A stretch of DNA of 64,000 nucleotides, taken from positions 14,833,618 through 14,897,617 of the forward strand of contig NC_083639.1 of assembly GCF_963576545.1 (NCBI RefSeq). The letters run 5' to 3'. A model generated the notes under the pieces. That model did no database searches and had not been told where the DNA came from. It saw only the letters and a list, made by a program, of their open reading frames with translations. Positions 1 through 14,222 of the stretch are shown here, piece after piece. Position 1 is the first letter of the stretch; every line of letters starts with the position of its first letter. A program made the translations under genes and the position numbers. The DNA comes from Limanda limanda. Its lineage: Eukaryota; Chordata; Actinopteri; Pleuronectiformes; Pleuronectidae.

Positions 1-354
1 TGAAGTACATTATTTGAAAGATGTTAAACTGCAGCATCTTATGGAAGAGACCGAGATTCTCTACATATTGATTTCTATTTGCAATCAGTACAAAATATGT
101 CCAACCTTTTTCCCACTTAGCTTTCACTGCTTGACTTCCACTGAGTTATCAATTCAGCAATCTGTTGTAAATGGAAGATAAGAAGCCTCTGGTTTGCTGA
201 TTATCTTTAAGAACATGTTCACTGTAGCACAGTTCTAATGAATTAGAAGCAAATGTCTAACATAGATACCTAAAGTAGGTTTGTTGGAGGGGAAATAAGA
301 CAAATGTGACCCCAAACACAAAAGGAACAAAGCATGAGCTGTATCACATCACAG
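1..354. other. non-coding stretch, nothing recognised
   Basis: AT-rich sequence with no open frame of note, no microsatellite and no repeat I recognise. It leads into a degenerate interspersed repeat copy that begins near 355. Confidence 0.5.
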
Positions 355-682
355 GTTTGTTAGCAGGATTACACAGAAACTGGAAGGATTATACACATTT
401 TGGTGCGGATCCAGATCAGGTGGCAGATCCAAGAAATTTTTTTCACTTTCTTTAACGAGTGTGTTCTTTAAACATTTTCATTGATTTCTCAGTGGATAAA
501 TAATGTATCTTGATTTTTTAAATTCAGGCATATTTAGAGGGCGGATATTTGTGATTATTTGAAAATTTGGAGGTGATTCAACTAATAATCTGGATCTATA
601 ATGAATATAAATGTGATTACATAAGGGGACTGTTGGGCCTTGGCGCAGGAATACACTCTACTGAGTGTCACTATAGTTGTTA
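355..682 (+). repeat. degenerate teleost interspersed repeat, family R1, copy 1
   Basis: This copy shares an ordered set of phrases with four other places in the window: 'gcaggattacacagaaac', 'ttggtgcggatccagatcag', 'tttttttcactttctttaac', 'cattgatttctcag', 'aggcatatttag', and the end block 'ggggactgttgggccttggc' followed by 'actctactgagtg'. I recognise the set as a very common repeat of teleost genomes but cannot give a database name with certainty. It has no coding capacity and is an old copy. Confidence 0.7.
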
Positions 683-2639
683 AAGTAAAATGAAATTTCT
701 TAATGAAGGGGATACCTCCCAGCAGACCACTACTCTACCTGCTTCCAAGCAGAAGGATAATTACTTTTATTATATTACTGGAAATTCACTTAACTGAACT
801 CAACTGTCTACATTTATAATAACTTCTAAATGTCTCTCTTTTTTTTTTTTTTTTTAAACAATCTAGTTTTTACAAATCAGTTACTGTGTTTTTTAACTCA
901 ATTGTTTTGCTGCACTTCTGATTCTCTCACTCACATTGTACATTTGTTCTACCAGTGGCTCAGATGTTGATCCTGTCAACAACTTGTTGCAAAGTGGAGA
1001 AACATTATCCAGCACCTCTGCAGGCAGGAAGTCAGTAGTATTATTGAACTGGTTTAGAGGGAGAGAGATCAGGATTCCTGAGACATTTTTTAGGTCAAAA
1101 GTTTAATCGCAGCTCTAAAGCAAAGAAATCAACAGCATTCTGCATTATAGCTATTTCTGAAATATACTTAAAAATCAGCTAATCCCAAACTGCCCTATAT
1201 TGAAACTAAATTGTCTGTTATTTTAAGTGTCTGAGCTGGTAGAGGAGAGTCAATTAAAGACCACAAAAGTAGAACTGCTGAATTCATGATGACTACCAGA
1301 TTATGTAAAATAACCTGCCTTCAAAATGTACCAAGACATCGTTGACCCAAATTTCAGCTTAAACTGGACTAAACCGAGACAAGTGTCTGAAATCAGAAGT
1401 GTTTAATGTGCTTTACTGCTACAAGGTAATATCCATGCAGGTTCGGAACTAATTTTTAATTTCAGCAACAAACGAAGCTTTAATATGAAGTTGTATGAGA
1501 CACCATTTTTGATTGCTTTTATATCAACTTGTTGGGATATAGCAAAAATATGTTGGGTGAGTTCAAAGTCACATTAGACACACAAATCACGATAGTGTTA
1601 AATCAACATTAAAAGCATTGAAAGGATATAGTTGTGATTGATTAGATACTTTTTTATATATCTTGGTATTTTTTGGAAAGGATGCAATGGATTGCAGCAC
1701 ATGTTATAAATATGATGCAATTATTTGTCACAATTACTTAATCTATTAAACGTTTTTGGGAGAAATCTCTCTCAGTCCGTGAAAAGCATATCCACACAAC
1801 CATTAATTTTGGTTTCATGCATTTGTAGTGTCAAGGGCCCAAGGAAGTGCAGTGTCGAATTTTGGTGCGGTTTGGACAAGTGATCCAATCTGGCAGGGAC
1901 TCATCGACATAAGTGACATTGTAAATTACAACGGTGCTTTCACAACACTGGCCACATTCACATCCACAGCAACGACAACTGGTTGTCCCGGATTCTGCCT
2001 GCTGAGTCAAGCCTCTCTGGATTTTAAATAAACAGATGAACAGCTCTTTGTGCAGCTGTGGTGGAGCAGCTTCAGGGTTCTGCAGACTGAGTCCAGCAGC
2101 AGGTCTTTACTTGCCTCAGCGCAATTACTGCAGGACACAGTTCCAGTTTCAGAAAGAAAATTGCAACCATCATCACCACTGACCAAGCAAACAGCCCATT
2201 CCAAGCAGGCAGGTTTACAGGAGGCTCAAATCTACTAGATCCAATTTCAAGGATTTTAAAAACTGTTTTAATTTTGGATTGGTTATCCCTGCAGCTGTTT
2301 GTTGCCTTTGAATCTCTTTGGCTTGCCTCCCCTTTGAGGTGGTAATCGGATGCTTTCAGATGATTATCTGTCACCTTCACACATGTGTCTTCTCAAATCT
2401 CTCAGTTTCGCTCAGTCCTCAGTACTCAGAAGGAGAAATGTACCTATGTGATGCTGAGCTCTTAATTCGTTGGTGAGCAAAACATCAAAAAAAAGTTAGC
2501 GAATAAAGTTCTACCATGAAAAGGGTAAAGAAAAGAGACGCCCTCTGTCTGGGATTTCAATTATAATCTTTCTTCCTCCACCTTTGTTTCTTTAATAGAG
2601 GTCCTAGATTAATTTCTGAAAGGTTTTATCCCATTTTTC

Positions 2640-2900
2640 TCGCCGCTCCCTCATTTTCATTAAATGTCCCGGTTGGAGCTCTGCACACTGTGTATCACAT
2701 TAGCCGGTTAGCCAGAAGAGAGCGGCTATGTTGGCTGAAGTTTTATTACAAGCCGTGTCTTTGAGATGCAATGTAAATCAGCGGGTCGGGGGGTCAGCAG
2801 AACGCATTAATTCAACGCTGTGGATGAAATGATAAGAGAAGCCTTGCCTCCAAGGCTATGTTTCATTGCCCCGTCCTAATCACATGCAATAATATCTAAC
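2640..2900. promoter_or_regulatory. candidate conserved non-coding block
   Basis: This is a repeat-free, compositionally balanced block inside AT-rich DNA. It contains homeodomain-like ATTA cores ('gcattaattcaacg') and a GATA-like 'atgataag'. It has no open frame. The call is only a judgement of texture; conservation cannot be seen from one sequence. Confidence 0.25.
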
Positions 2901-4808
2901 ACTGAACAAGGACCTTTTAAAACACTATATGGTTAACATGAAATGAATCCCAGCTGTAGAATCTGACATTATAGATACATTTCACAGGCACACCAGAACA
3001 AAAGATGAGCTTTTGGAGAACTGGGAATTAAAAACTATTTGCATTTTCAAACCAGTTTCAACATAAACACATTTGACTGAAACAGTTTCCTGCCTGTCTC
3101 TTTTAAATTTCCTTAAACCAGTTTGGTGCTGGTTCACATACCCTGGAATACTTCAACATCTCGGAGAAACATGAAAGTTTAAGGGGACATTTTATTGGTG
3201 TTGCTTTTTCAAAACCTCTACCAGTTTCTTTCTTTGTGAACAACGGAGACGCTGTGTTGGTAAATGACCTCACATGGGACAAAATCAGGGACCTTAACTC
3301 CTGTTAGCCAATTTCTCAGTTAGCAGTAAAAGCTAAATATATTTTTCAACTCCATCTAGTGTCGCATCTCAGCCTTAGTCATATTTGCATTTCCAGACAT
3401 GATAGAAAACTTGTGTAGAAAGTGAAAAAATACGGTTATGTATAGGCTACACTTTCAGAAAAGAAGTTTTCTTTTAAATTGAAAGATATATGATGTATTC
3501 TAACCCACATTTTGTATTGTGGAACTTTGCCTTAAAAACGTTTTTATAAACGACGTAATTCCAATTTGATGAAAGGATGAACAATGTAACAATCTCCTCA
3601 TTTTCATTTAAGTATCATTTACTCCAATAAACTACCACTAAAAACTACACGTGCTTAGTAATGCAGAGAATCAACGACTTAAAAATAAAGAATTTGATGT
3701 GATGCAAACTCTCTGCCGCTGGTATAATGTTACCAAAGTTATAGACTGAAGAGAAAACTCAAAACAAAACTATAAACTGTGCACCACTAATTCCCCAATG
3801 AGAGCCTGTGACTTTAGAATCCGCCGTATACTTGATGGAGTACCAGGCGCAATCGCATGAAGAGAAATACACTTTAAACTGTTTATACTGTACTTTGACA
3901 CATATGTTTTAAAACTGTGTGCGCCGAATGGAAATCCTGAGTGAATCACAAGAATATGAAAAACGAGTAACCAGAATCTGCTTTTAATAACATAGTATTT
4001 ATCAGGGTTTACGTGACACGGCGATGCTTCAAATCACAGTGGAGCACCGCGCCCCAGCTCCGTTAGAAAGGATCCGTTTACTGACTCATCTGTCTTTGGG
4101 TAATGGAGGGTCAGTCTACACGCGCAGGTTTATAGCTGCATATTCCATGTGAAGGTGAGTAAAAACTAAAGGATCGCGTGACAGATAGCAGAAGAATTAT
4201 GGATGTGTATATGTATCACCCCAGCAAGACTTCTACTAATGTTTTCTTACAGCTGAAATATGAGTACGAGGAAGAGGATTTAAGAGGCTGTCGAATAGGC
4301 AGTCACAACAATGAATCTCAGGTTTATACTCTGAGTTATTGTAACAGCTCAAAGAATGCTATTTTTGATGATATGGAAATAACAATTTTGATAAGATAAG
4401 AAGATTACAATTTTCACAAAAGCCAATTTACTCCGATAAAATCCTCGTAATTCCTAGAAATGCCATAAAAAACAGTTGGTTCCAGCTGCTCCAGCTGTTG
4501 GCATCTATGTAGGTTAAGTATTCTGACATGCAATATTTCTTTTTTTATCTTCAATTTTCCTCCACATCAATATTTCCCAGTCTTCCCTTTTCTTCTTTTC
4601 TCCGTCAGTACTGGGGAGCCGGAGACACAACACACTTAGAATGGAACACAGATGTATTTAATATGCATGAGGATGACGACTGTGACGTGAGCACGAAAAG
4701 AGTCGGTGTAGAGAAAACAAATGATGGAAACTGTGCAGTGTGTTCAGTCATCAAGCACGGTGCATTGCCTGCACCTGGGCGTGCATGCATGTGTTTGTGT
4801 GTGTTCAG

Positions 4809-4836
4809 AGAGAGAAAGAGAGAGAGAGAGAGAGAG
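4809..4836. repeat. (GA)n microsatellite
   Basis: A near-pure GA run with one interruption, just after a TG-rich stretch. The Arg/Glu-rich open frame across it is a by-product of the repeat. Confidence 0.95.
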
Positions 4837-5010
4837 CATGGAAAGGAGTGTTGACCATGCAGCCTAATCACCCACTGCTACAGCGAGTTCAAAAACCCTC
4901 TCAGCAGACACCTCCTTTGGGCTGCCTCCACCAGCGCCAGCTCTCCTCTGAGTGCACACTTTAATTAATAATCAAGCTAATTGGATTGAGGTCCCCCACT
5001 GTGCAGCCGA

Positions 5011-5050
5011 TGTGTGTGTGTGTGTGTGTCTGTGTGTGTGTGTGTGTGTG
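5011..5050. repeat. (TG)n microsatellite
   Basis: Forty bases of TG dinucleotide with one C interruption. The His/Thr-rich frame on the minus strand is a repeat artefact. Confidence 0.95.
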
Positions 5051-5547
5051 AATACAGTATCTACAACATGAACACATTTGGATGCATTAGACAGTGTGCG
5101 TAAGCGTGTTTCTGTGATTGTGTGTGTGCCAGAGAGGGAATAGCAGCTATATCGTTTAGGTTCTGCTCTCCTTGTGCAAGTTAAAGATGATAGTAAAACT
5201 TGATGGCGCTCAAAAGGCAGCTCCCATTTTATAGAAATGTCTTCCTCATAGGTTATAAAGCATGCACCTTTCACTACCCTCCATTCCAAAGGTACAAAAA
5301 AGTGATAAAATAGCACATCTATTGCATTTATTGCATAAACACCCAAGGGAAAAAAGGGTTAGGGTGCTTTGCCGGTGAAGTTGGTTTGTTTTTTCTAGGA
5401 CTGATATTCCATCTCTTTGACCAGACTGTAAATAGATTTAAGAAACTCTCTGAACCAATTCTTGAACCAAATTATCAGTCGTACATATTTAATGTGAAAT
5501 TGAATGGTATTTTTGTTTCAGTAGCTGTTTTGTTGGAATGTATTTTT

Positions 5548-5870
5548 TATTATCTCCACCAAGGAGGTTTTGTTTTTCAGCCCTTACCATTCGTGTGGTG
5601 GCTGGTTTGTTTTGTATCTGTTTGTTTGTAAGCAAGATTACACAAAAACAGATTACCACAAAACCTGGTGGAAGGACCTATAGGTCAGGAAAGAATCTGA
5701 TAAATGGAGGTGCATATCGCAATCAGTGTACATCAATTTTTTTAAACATTTTGAGATAGGGTGTAGAAATTTTCACTGATTTCCCAAGAAATAACTCATG
5801 GATCTTGATGAAAAGAAACACAGACGTATTTAGGGGACTGATTTCTAAAAGTGTGTGCAATTTGCCTCAG
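5548..5870 (+). repeat. degenerate teleost interspersed repeat, family R1, copy 2
   Basis: This copy preserves the family's 5' part, 'ccaccaaggaggttttgttt', then 'tgtttgtttgtaagcaagattacac', 'aaacctggtggaagga', 'cattttgagatagggtgt', 'actgatttcccaagaaataa', 'catggatcttgatgaaa' and 'tatttaggggactgatttct'. It overlaps two short open frames that are not genes. Confidence 0.75.
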
Positions 5871-8329
5871 CTTGATTCAATTTATTCAGAGCCATTCTGG
5901 TATTATTTATTTATTTATCTTGTTTCAAAATGCCCTGTGACCGCTTGGGTCATTTCTTTCCTCTCTGCCCGTGTTTGTGTTGTTTCTCTATGTTTTTCTA
6001 AAAAGAGAGCACTACTGAGGATTTCACATTTCATGAATTTCACCTCTTTTTAAATCCTGTTCTATTGCCTCTCCTCTTCTTCTCTCTCCCTCGCTCTTGC
6101 CTGTTCGCCCACCAGGTCATCCCATCCACTACCCCCCTCTTCTCCACGTTTCACCTCATCACCCTTACCACCCACCCCACCTCTCTTTCTCCCTCTCTCT
6201 CCCTCTCTCATTCTCCGCGTGGACGTTTGGCAGGGAAGGCGGTGGGCGCTGCAGGCCAGTTCTCTATATTAGATGTCAGGCCTCAGACAGAGACTCCGGC
6301 CTGTGGGTAAACACTTTGACAGCTTCTACAGAGGATATTTTGTCTGTGAAATGGAGTCTGCATTACTCCAGGTGAAAAGAGACAAGAGAAGAGACAGAGA
6401 GGCACAGGAGCAGGGGGTCTCACTCTTTCACAATAGCTCCATTTCTCCCATGTATGGGAGTGCATTTGTTTGAGGGCCAGTTGAGGACAAATGGTAAAAA
6501 TACAAGGTGGTGATTTCTTTTCCATTTAACTATATCATGTTTTGTTCCGACAGCATAGTTTTTCCACCAATTAGACTACAGCAAGTTTAATGTTGCACTT
6601 ATGGATAATTGGTAGATACACAAATGCTAAATAATTTATTCTATTTAGGAATTCAGCTATTCAAATTACTTAATGTAGATTTAAGAAACAATAACTGAGA
6701 ATCTGTGTGAACATTTTAGGATATAATTACATTCTTCAACAACCAAACACTGTCGGTATATAATATTTTATATGTACACACAATAGCATGAAATAAGAGC
6801 AGCAAACATCCCAACCCCATAGATTTGTGAATATAGGGACTTTATGCTTCACTGTTTATGATGGTTTATGATGGTATTAAAAATCATGAGCACAGGACGC
6901 GTTGGTGTGTGTATGTGTATATGTGTGCAACGCAGGGGGGAGGGCATACAGAAAGATTTCCTGGATGCATGAGCTTCAGTATGGCAAATTAAATTTGAAT
7001 GCAAATGCAGCGGTATTTCTTGACAGTCGGTGATAAAAACCCTATTATGTTTAATGATATGCTTTGTGAATGTGCATGAGTGGAGAGTGGTCTGCAACTC
7101 AGGGGGCCATCTTCAAAAGTCAGCCCACTCTCTCTGTGGTAGCTTTGAACAGAGGATGTGCACATATAGTACGTGTGTATGCACACTTCTGTATGTGCAT
7201 GTTTTCGGGTCGATGAAGTTAGTAACGCAGCAGGTTTTTCTCATAACAGAGCCTCACCAGAAGGCTAAAGATTTCCTCCAAAAAACTGTTATATTTAGCC
7301 AAACTCAGCCAGGCCTCTGAAGAATTACACAAAGGACTTCACTTTCTGAATAGCTCAGCTAAAGCTGTGTCCTTCCTACACTTTCATGGTTTTTTTGTTT
7401 TTTTTTCCTTCCATGGTGCTCTCTGAGTTTTGCCGGAGAATGATGATTCACATATTTCATGCTTTCAACAACGTGGCTTGTAACATTTCCTTGAATTCAT
7501 TTATAGAGTAAGACATCTTATTTGTCATACCTAGAGGCGTGCGAGGAGATGAACAGTGAATATGTTATTTAGCACTACTTATAATGTAGCTTTCCCACTG
7601 GAATACTGAAAAGGGTTGGGTGTGTATTTTCTCTCTACCTACATTTGTAGTAAAATGTATTTGCGGGTGTGTGTGCCCATGTGTGCACCTAAAATATGAG
7701 CTGGTTGTCTTAATGAGGGAGCGAGTGTTTAGTGACCTGTCCATTCACAGACTATTGATTTGGTTTGATGTCTCTGTAAACAGCTAAGCACTTTGTGGAG
7801 ATGCATAGCAGGCAGGATCATAAAAACAGACGCATCAGTCATCGCACAAACATACCCTCTTATGTCACATGGCTGAACACAGCCACCGAATCCATTCCTT
7901 AAAAACAGTCCAGTGATTTCCAAAGTCCAGCCAGAACTGTAGTTAAAAAGTCTAAGTCTCCAAAAGATTCATGTTCTGTCGGGGTTTAAAAACTCCTTGA
8001 AGCTGCCAAGGTTTGGTCATTAAGGTTTTTGTTGTAAGTTGTTCCAGGCGGCAGGAGCAGTACAACTGAAAATATATATATACATCCACTTCGGTTTGAG
8101 CCTTACTGACGGAGCACAAGCCTCTTAAAGCCTGAAACAAAGGGCAGGAATTTGCTGTCTAAAGTAATGGTGTAGGCCTTTTATGTGAAATATCTGTAAG
8201 GACTGCTGGGCTTCATTAAGATCTGCTAAATAAAAAGACAAAGAACTTCAAAGTAGAAGTGACTGAAAACAGCATATGTTTATGCTAGAGTCTGAATTGT
8301 GCATCGTGGTTCTGTGAGGCTATGCAATG
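5871..8329. other. non-coding stretch with CT-rich and TG-rich patches
   Basis: Contains a pyrimidine-rich patch (about 6060-6215) and short TG-rich patches near 6900 and 7660. No coding exon is supported. A 25-nt segment near 8110 on the minus strand has good splice-like borders but is too short to call. Confidence 0.5.
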
Positions 8330-8990
8330 TGAGATTGCTTTGAGCTTTACACTAGCATGGCACATGCTTACAATGCTAACTTACTGATGCTTTAAAGATC
8401 ACCAATCCCTCCACGTTTCCCTAGAGTGTTAGTATGCTAACGTGTTTGTTAAGGCTAATGGGAATGCAATAAGCTTGACAGGTATTTCAGAAGAAAGTCT
8501 TATAAGAATATTGGAGGCTTTACCAAATGTCCTGACAGTTCATCCTATAGTTGGTGGGACCTTTTATTCAAAAAGGTAAAAAGACCAAGGGGATTATCTG
8601 TGTCAGTCAGTAGTCTTCATCCTATGGGGACCATGAATGCCTGTGCAAAATTTTGCTGAAAAATTTGTCAGGATAAAAGAAAACCAAGTGGTGGCACGAC
8701 AGAAAAAGTTACACGATACCAGAGACATTACCATTCATTCCATTGGTACCACGAGTGCTTGTACACAATGTAATGAGAATGATTTCAACAGTCTGTTGAG
8801 ATATTTATCAAGATAAGTGACAATTTTGACCTACTGTTTGCACTACAAGAAACATCAAAGGATCACCAGAGTTGTTTTTATTTATCCCCTTGGCACCATG
8901 AATGCTAGTACCAAATGTAATTTGAGTCGGTTCAACAGCTTGTTGAGATATTTCAGTCTGAACCAAAGAGGTGGATTGACCGAACCCTCC
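8330..8990 (+). repeat. old teleost interspersed repeat of the 'gctaac' type
   Basis: The copy runs through 'gcacatgcttacaatgctaac', 'ggctaatgggaatgcaataag', 'gacaggtatttcag', repeated 'cattcatcctatggggacc/atgaatgcc' blocks, and ends with 'caacagcttgttgagatatttcagtctg', 'aaccaaagaggtgga'. I recognise this order of phrases as a widespread fish repeat. The middle appears duplicated, since the 'caccatgaatgc...gttgagatattt' block occurs more than once. It is non-coding and diverged. Confidence 0.6.
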
Positions 8991-11900
8991 AACCCAACGA
9001 TGCCATCCACAGATTGAGAAGGAATTTTTGCTTCTTTAGATATTTTCCCTTCATGTTTGGGTTTTTAGCTCCCTACATAGTGTGAGGCTGAGTCTCAACA
9101 CATGTCGCCCTCACATGTGTCTAGCATTACTGTTGACATAGCTGACACATCTGCTCATTCCCCGTCAGCAGTGGCCATAGCAACCATAAGCCCTCTGAAG
9201 GAAAGATGGACGGGAGACTGGGGGAAGAGCGAACAGCCATAACAACAGTCCTTGTGTCAGTGTCTCTCAGCCAATTGTTTACACATGTTCTGTCTTATGA
9301 GTACCCAACAGTTATGCAAGGTAATGTTCAGGTGTTTGTATCATCACACATGTAGTCACGGGTGCTCGACTCTCAGCACATAGAGAAAAAAAATATCTGA
9401 TACAAACCCAACACCTGAGCTGGGAAATGTCTAAGAAAACATACATTGGAGCCACACTGTCAGACAAATATGGTCTTATTAACTAAGAATGACAACAGCT
9501 GGGCAGTCGCGTCCAAATGTTTCAGGACAGAACACAGAGAACAACATGCATGGATTGACAAATGGTTCGGACAACTGATGGTCAGTACCATGCCTCTTTT
9601 CTTTCACTGGTATAACATGAATTTGAAAAAGACACTACACTACATAACTTATTTTAATACACATGCAGGGACAAAGATGGACGTGAAGTTATAACAATTT
9701 CTGATCATTTCTCCAGATCCAAAATTTAAGATAATAAAGACAAATCATGGATGTGTCATGCTTGTTGTCCTTGCTTTGGCGTGCAATACCTTTGTGGAGA
9801 ACATTATTGTATTCATCAGTGTTTATGACTCACTCACCACTCAGCGAGATAAGGTGGGATAATCGGGACTCATCCATGTCAGGCTAGTTGTACTAACTGT
9901 AGGGTTGTGGATTGATTGCCTGTTCCATCATCATTATTTTGAAAGGAAGAGCAAGACGATTTTTACTTTCTCTCCATTTTATTGGATAGATAGACGCAGC
10001 TTTCAGCCAACTAATGATGTTACTACATCATTCAGTCATGAGTCAATCAGTGATTGTCACTCAGGGATAGACTGAGTTTGTTACTTAGCACAGGCTATGA
10101 GGGTGGTATGTTTAACTTGATGAAGATTAAGTTTGGTTGATCTGGACCTGTAGTAGGTGCCAGGTTTTATTATACCTTGCCTATTCAGCATTGTGTAGAA
10201 TTACACTGGTTAACTGGTTAAACCTAAGCTCTCTTGTTCTCGATGCATCAAGCATCAATTAAGTAAAGACATCTGACGATCACCTGAAAACTTCCATCAG
10301 CTCAAACATTTCCCATCGGAACAGAACATTGCCCCCAGCTTGGTTAAATTGTAACTCAGAGCAACCGAGTGGATGGAAACTGATGGAAATAATGCTGTCA
10401 AAACAATATGGCTAAGTTTGCATTAAGAGGAAACAGCAAACACAGTACATTACTCAGTCAGCTATATTAGAAATAAAGGTCTGCGTTTATTCAAAAGATA
10501 AGCAGCATAGATAATAGATGGATGGATCTTTAAAAATGAATTTTCTGTCATTTGAGCTAAGTAGAAACAATTATAAGGGAATGGGATGCAATTTTCAAAT
10601 TTGCTTTGTATTGTCTTATTTTTTTTTATTGTGTTTTTGAAAGCTATACTTTATTTATTCATTTTGAGGGTCAGTGGTCCTTGCCATAGTTTGGATGAAC
10701 TGGACAGTGCATTGAGTCTTGGCTGACAAAATGTATGAGAATGCTTCATTGAGGTGTGTGTTGTTCTGCTTGCACAGTAGCAGCTTAACCCGTGGTGGGG
10801 CCCAGGGGTTGGCTCCAGCCAGGTGGAATGAGAACAAACAAGCTGTCTGAAGTAATCACGTCTCCAAGACTCTGGACATGTGAAGGCACCAACATATCTG
10901 TCCATCAACGCTCCAGAGCCACTGGCCAGTGTCTGGGGCCCCCCAGGGCCACATCACAGACTGACAGAAAGGTTTGTACTGATGACGGCTGTTGTCTTTA
11001 TGTTCCACAAGAGAGGAAATTAGGATTTTTTATTTCTTTATCTTGCCTGAATCAACTATGGACTATCTTGTAAAATAACTGTCTTCAGAGTTACGTACAT
11101 AGAAAAGGAAATAAACAATGTAGATAGAGTAGCTGGACTTTAGATCATTTCATCTTATAAAACTCATATTTAAAACTGTCAATGATCAGAGTTTCTGGAC
11201 AACAAGGTGTTCAAGTGGAAGTCCTCCACTTAAACACACTAAATTGTGAAAAAATGCAATAATTCATGAATTATTCCGGTAAATACTTCTCCCTGGCCTT
11301 GTTTAAGCTACTTATCACTATTTTATGTTATTAATGCATACTTTTACGTCCAAACAAGCAAAACGGGAGGGAGGGAGGACTGCAGGGAGAATTTAACATG
11401 CTTCTCAGCTAAATCCGCCTGGGAGTGTCCCTCTCTCAAAACCTGTTTACCAGTGAAAAACAGTGGACTTTCTAGTTTTAATCCTCTCCTTTTGAATGAC
11501 AGGATTATTTTTTTGTAGCAAGAAAACATTTGAGATAAGTATCACTATCTCTTCTTCCATCACTCCAACTGCAGGTTATTGAATATCCCAGTGGAGGGGA
11601 AAAACTAATTATGAAACGTGTCTGGCTAAGAGAGTTATCTGCGAGATAGCCTGCAGTGCAGCCATGTTTTAGCCCTTTGTTTTTTTGTTGTGCAAACTAA
11701 TTAGTTTTTTCCCTCTTTTTTTGACAGAGAAATGTTCAGCTGCTCCCCAAACTAGTAATGACCTTCCATTGGAATTATGACACCGGCAGATGTAAAGCTT
11801 TTGATTAAGCCCATTTACATGGAGCCCGCACTGGTTTAGATGTTCGGCTCTGATGCTCAGGATTTCAAGTCCTATTCTGATTTGCCGCAGGTGCAGTGCT

Positions 11901-14222
11901 TTTCCAAATTGCTTTCTTTATGAACATTAAATCTCTCCCTGAACTTTGATGAAACCTTGAGATGATTTATTTACTTCAGTTTACATTTTTCAGAGCCCTT
12001 TCTTGCAAACTTTGTTAAGAAGCTATCACTAGCAAGTTTCTTTGCCAGTTATTAAAGCAAACTACTTCAAACATAAGCCCTCTATTTAAAACTGAAATTG
12101 AGTTGGCGGGAGTTGTGTCTTAGTTCAGTATTTTGGTCCTAAACTTTGGGATAAAACAATACAATTAGCCGCTCCAGTGGATGACTGAACAAATCCCTGA
12201 AATGTGTTCTATGTTATTAATACAAGGCCAAAAGTCATGTTGACCATTTTCACACCCACCACAGATTACTTATTGCATGCTTAGGTAACTTAAACTACAC
12301 TATACTAATTAAGGATGTGCGCTCCCTTCCCAGGAAGTTGGATTTGCGCATAAATATCTGCCTTCGCTAGTTGAACACATGCAGGCAAAAATAATTAAAG
12401 ACCATTATCACTATTTCAATGAGAAACAAAGGGAGGAGGAGAGTTCATTTGGTGTGTTATCTTTCTCATGTTTCGGGGGAAAAAAAAAAAAAAAGAGGAG
12501 ATTGATACTGATGCTCCTCCTGCAATGTACGATGTAGTGAGCAAATACAAAAGCAAAGATATAAAGTTCCGACCACTGAACGTTCTTTAAGTAATTTTTT
12601 GCTCAGATATGTTTGAAATACCAACTAAAGGAATACTACGACATTTAATACACTAATTTACTCATTTCCTTGTTGACCTAAGATGCGCTTTACCATCACA
12701 AACGTATTATGATATGCTGTCAATGTCAGTTGACATATAGTATGTTGTTTGTGTTCAGGTTGTAGTGTGTTGATTGGCTTTGTCCACAACCTGAAGCTCT
12801 GAGCTGGAAGGGAATTGGAGATATAAAGCTTGATGTGAGACTTATTTTAAAGTGTTTGAATTCAAGATGCTCGAAAAGAAAAGTCTTTATAATAATTCTT
12901 CCCCTGAAGAGATTCCATAATAACTCCTCCCTATTTTAAATGTAATGCCTTATTGAAAGACAATGAAACAATCCTCGCCCGCTTTGAAAACTTAGCAGGC
13001 TGTTTTTGCTCTCCTTTTGCCTTATCTGCTCAAGGTTAGATATATATATATATATTTTTTGTATCCATTTTTTTAATTAAAAATATATATATTGTTAATA
13101 ATAAATTGTGATTTCTCTGAGGCATCATACCAGCCTGTATTAAGAGAACATTTCTCTGGTTTTCAAGAGTACATTAGCCCCCCACATCATTTGTGCTGGA
13201 TTACTAAACATGCTGGTTTCTCACAGTAAAAACCCAGTTGTCACCTACTCCACAAAGAAAATATGGATTTAGTTTACTAAACATTTTGGCCAACATAAAT
13301 CAACAATAACGACCTATTTGAACTTTATTGCCTAGACTCTACATTTCACATTTATTCCAAAAAAGAAATGTCTTGTGTCAGGGACCTTTAAGGTTTTCTT
13401 TCCTTCACTGAACTATCAGTGAAATCTGTCCTTCCCAATAGCCATCTTTTTAATTTCTTCCAGATCAACCACTCGGTATAAAAACAAATATAGCACCTCT
13501 CCAGTTGCCTCCTGTCTCCAAAATCATCTTGAATCTGGATCACACTCAAAGAAACCTCACTATAGGCATCTATAATTTAATATAAGCTCTTAATCCTGTC
13601 TCTGTGATTCTTAAAGGAACATGGGTGGATGACTAGGGAACGCGACTGTCTGATGACAAATAGACACACGGTTTAAAACTGGTTCATTGCTCCTCTGCTT
13701 GTGCAACATCCTCCTCTAAGCTCTAAAGCAGTCAAAATATTCCCACATATACATGACGCCTGCCACAGATGTAAACTATCACCTGCCAATCCACATGCTG
13801 TCGGCGTGCCTCAGGTAAACGGACCACTGGATTGGAATATTTTAAACCTTACACAGTATATTTCACATTCCCTTATTTCCCAAGCCTCAGACAGCTACAT
13901 TTGGAATTGCAGCGCAGGAAAACCTTTCCATAGCAACACTGAGGCAATGCATTCATGACGCTGTTAGCCAGGCACCTTATTCTTCTCAAACAGAAAAACG
14001 CTTCTCCTCCCAGCTATAGCAGATGGATCACAGAGGTCCTGCACTGCATTAAACTTGACAAGATTAGGTTCTCTTTAAAAGGCTCTCTAAAAACTTTTAG
14101 TGAGACCCGAGGCCTGTTTTCACACTACATATAGACACCCTGTATATGTAGCCTGACTATATGATGAGCAATAGTTTAGCCTTTCCAAACCCTCCCACTT
14201 CTACTGAGTTAAAAATGTTGTT
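8991..14222. other. non-coding stretch with homopolymer and AT-rich tracts
   Basis: No gene was recognised. It holds an A-run at about 12480-12494 and an AT dinucleotide/AT-rich patch at about 13040-13095. Short frames at 9446, 10651, 10792 and 13701 lack domains and splice support. Confidence 0.5.

Larger units (their letters stand above)
683..5010. other. non-coding stretch with a T15 run and one balanced block
   Basis: No exon or gene was recognised. A T-homopolymer lies at about 841-855. The short frames here (for example at 1828-2031, 2072-2380 and 4528-4854) have no domain, no splice-site support and no codon signature. The part at 2640-2900 is compositionally balanced and is listed separately. 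Confidence 0.5.

Noticed and set aside
1828..2031. Plus-strand frame after an acceptor-like 'catgcatttgtag'
   Set aside because: No ATG, no donor, a stop after 67 codons, and no recognisable protein.
8098..8125. Possible 25-nt minus-strand microexon with good splice-like borders
   Set aside because: Too short to distinguish from chance in 64 kb.
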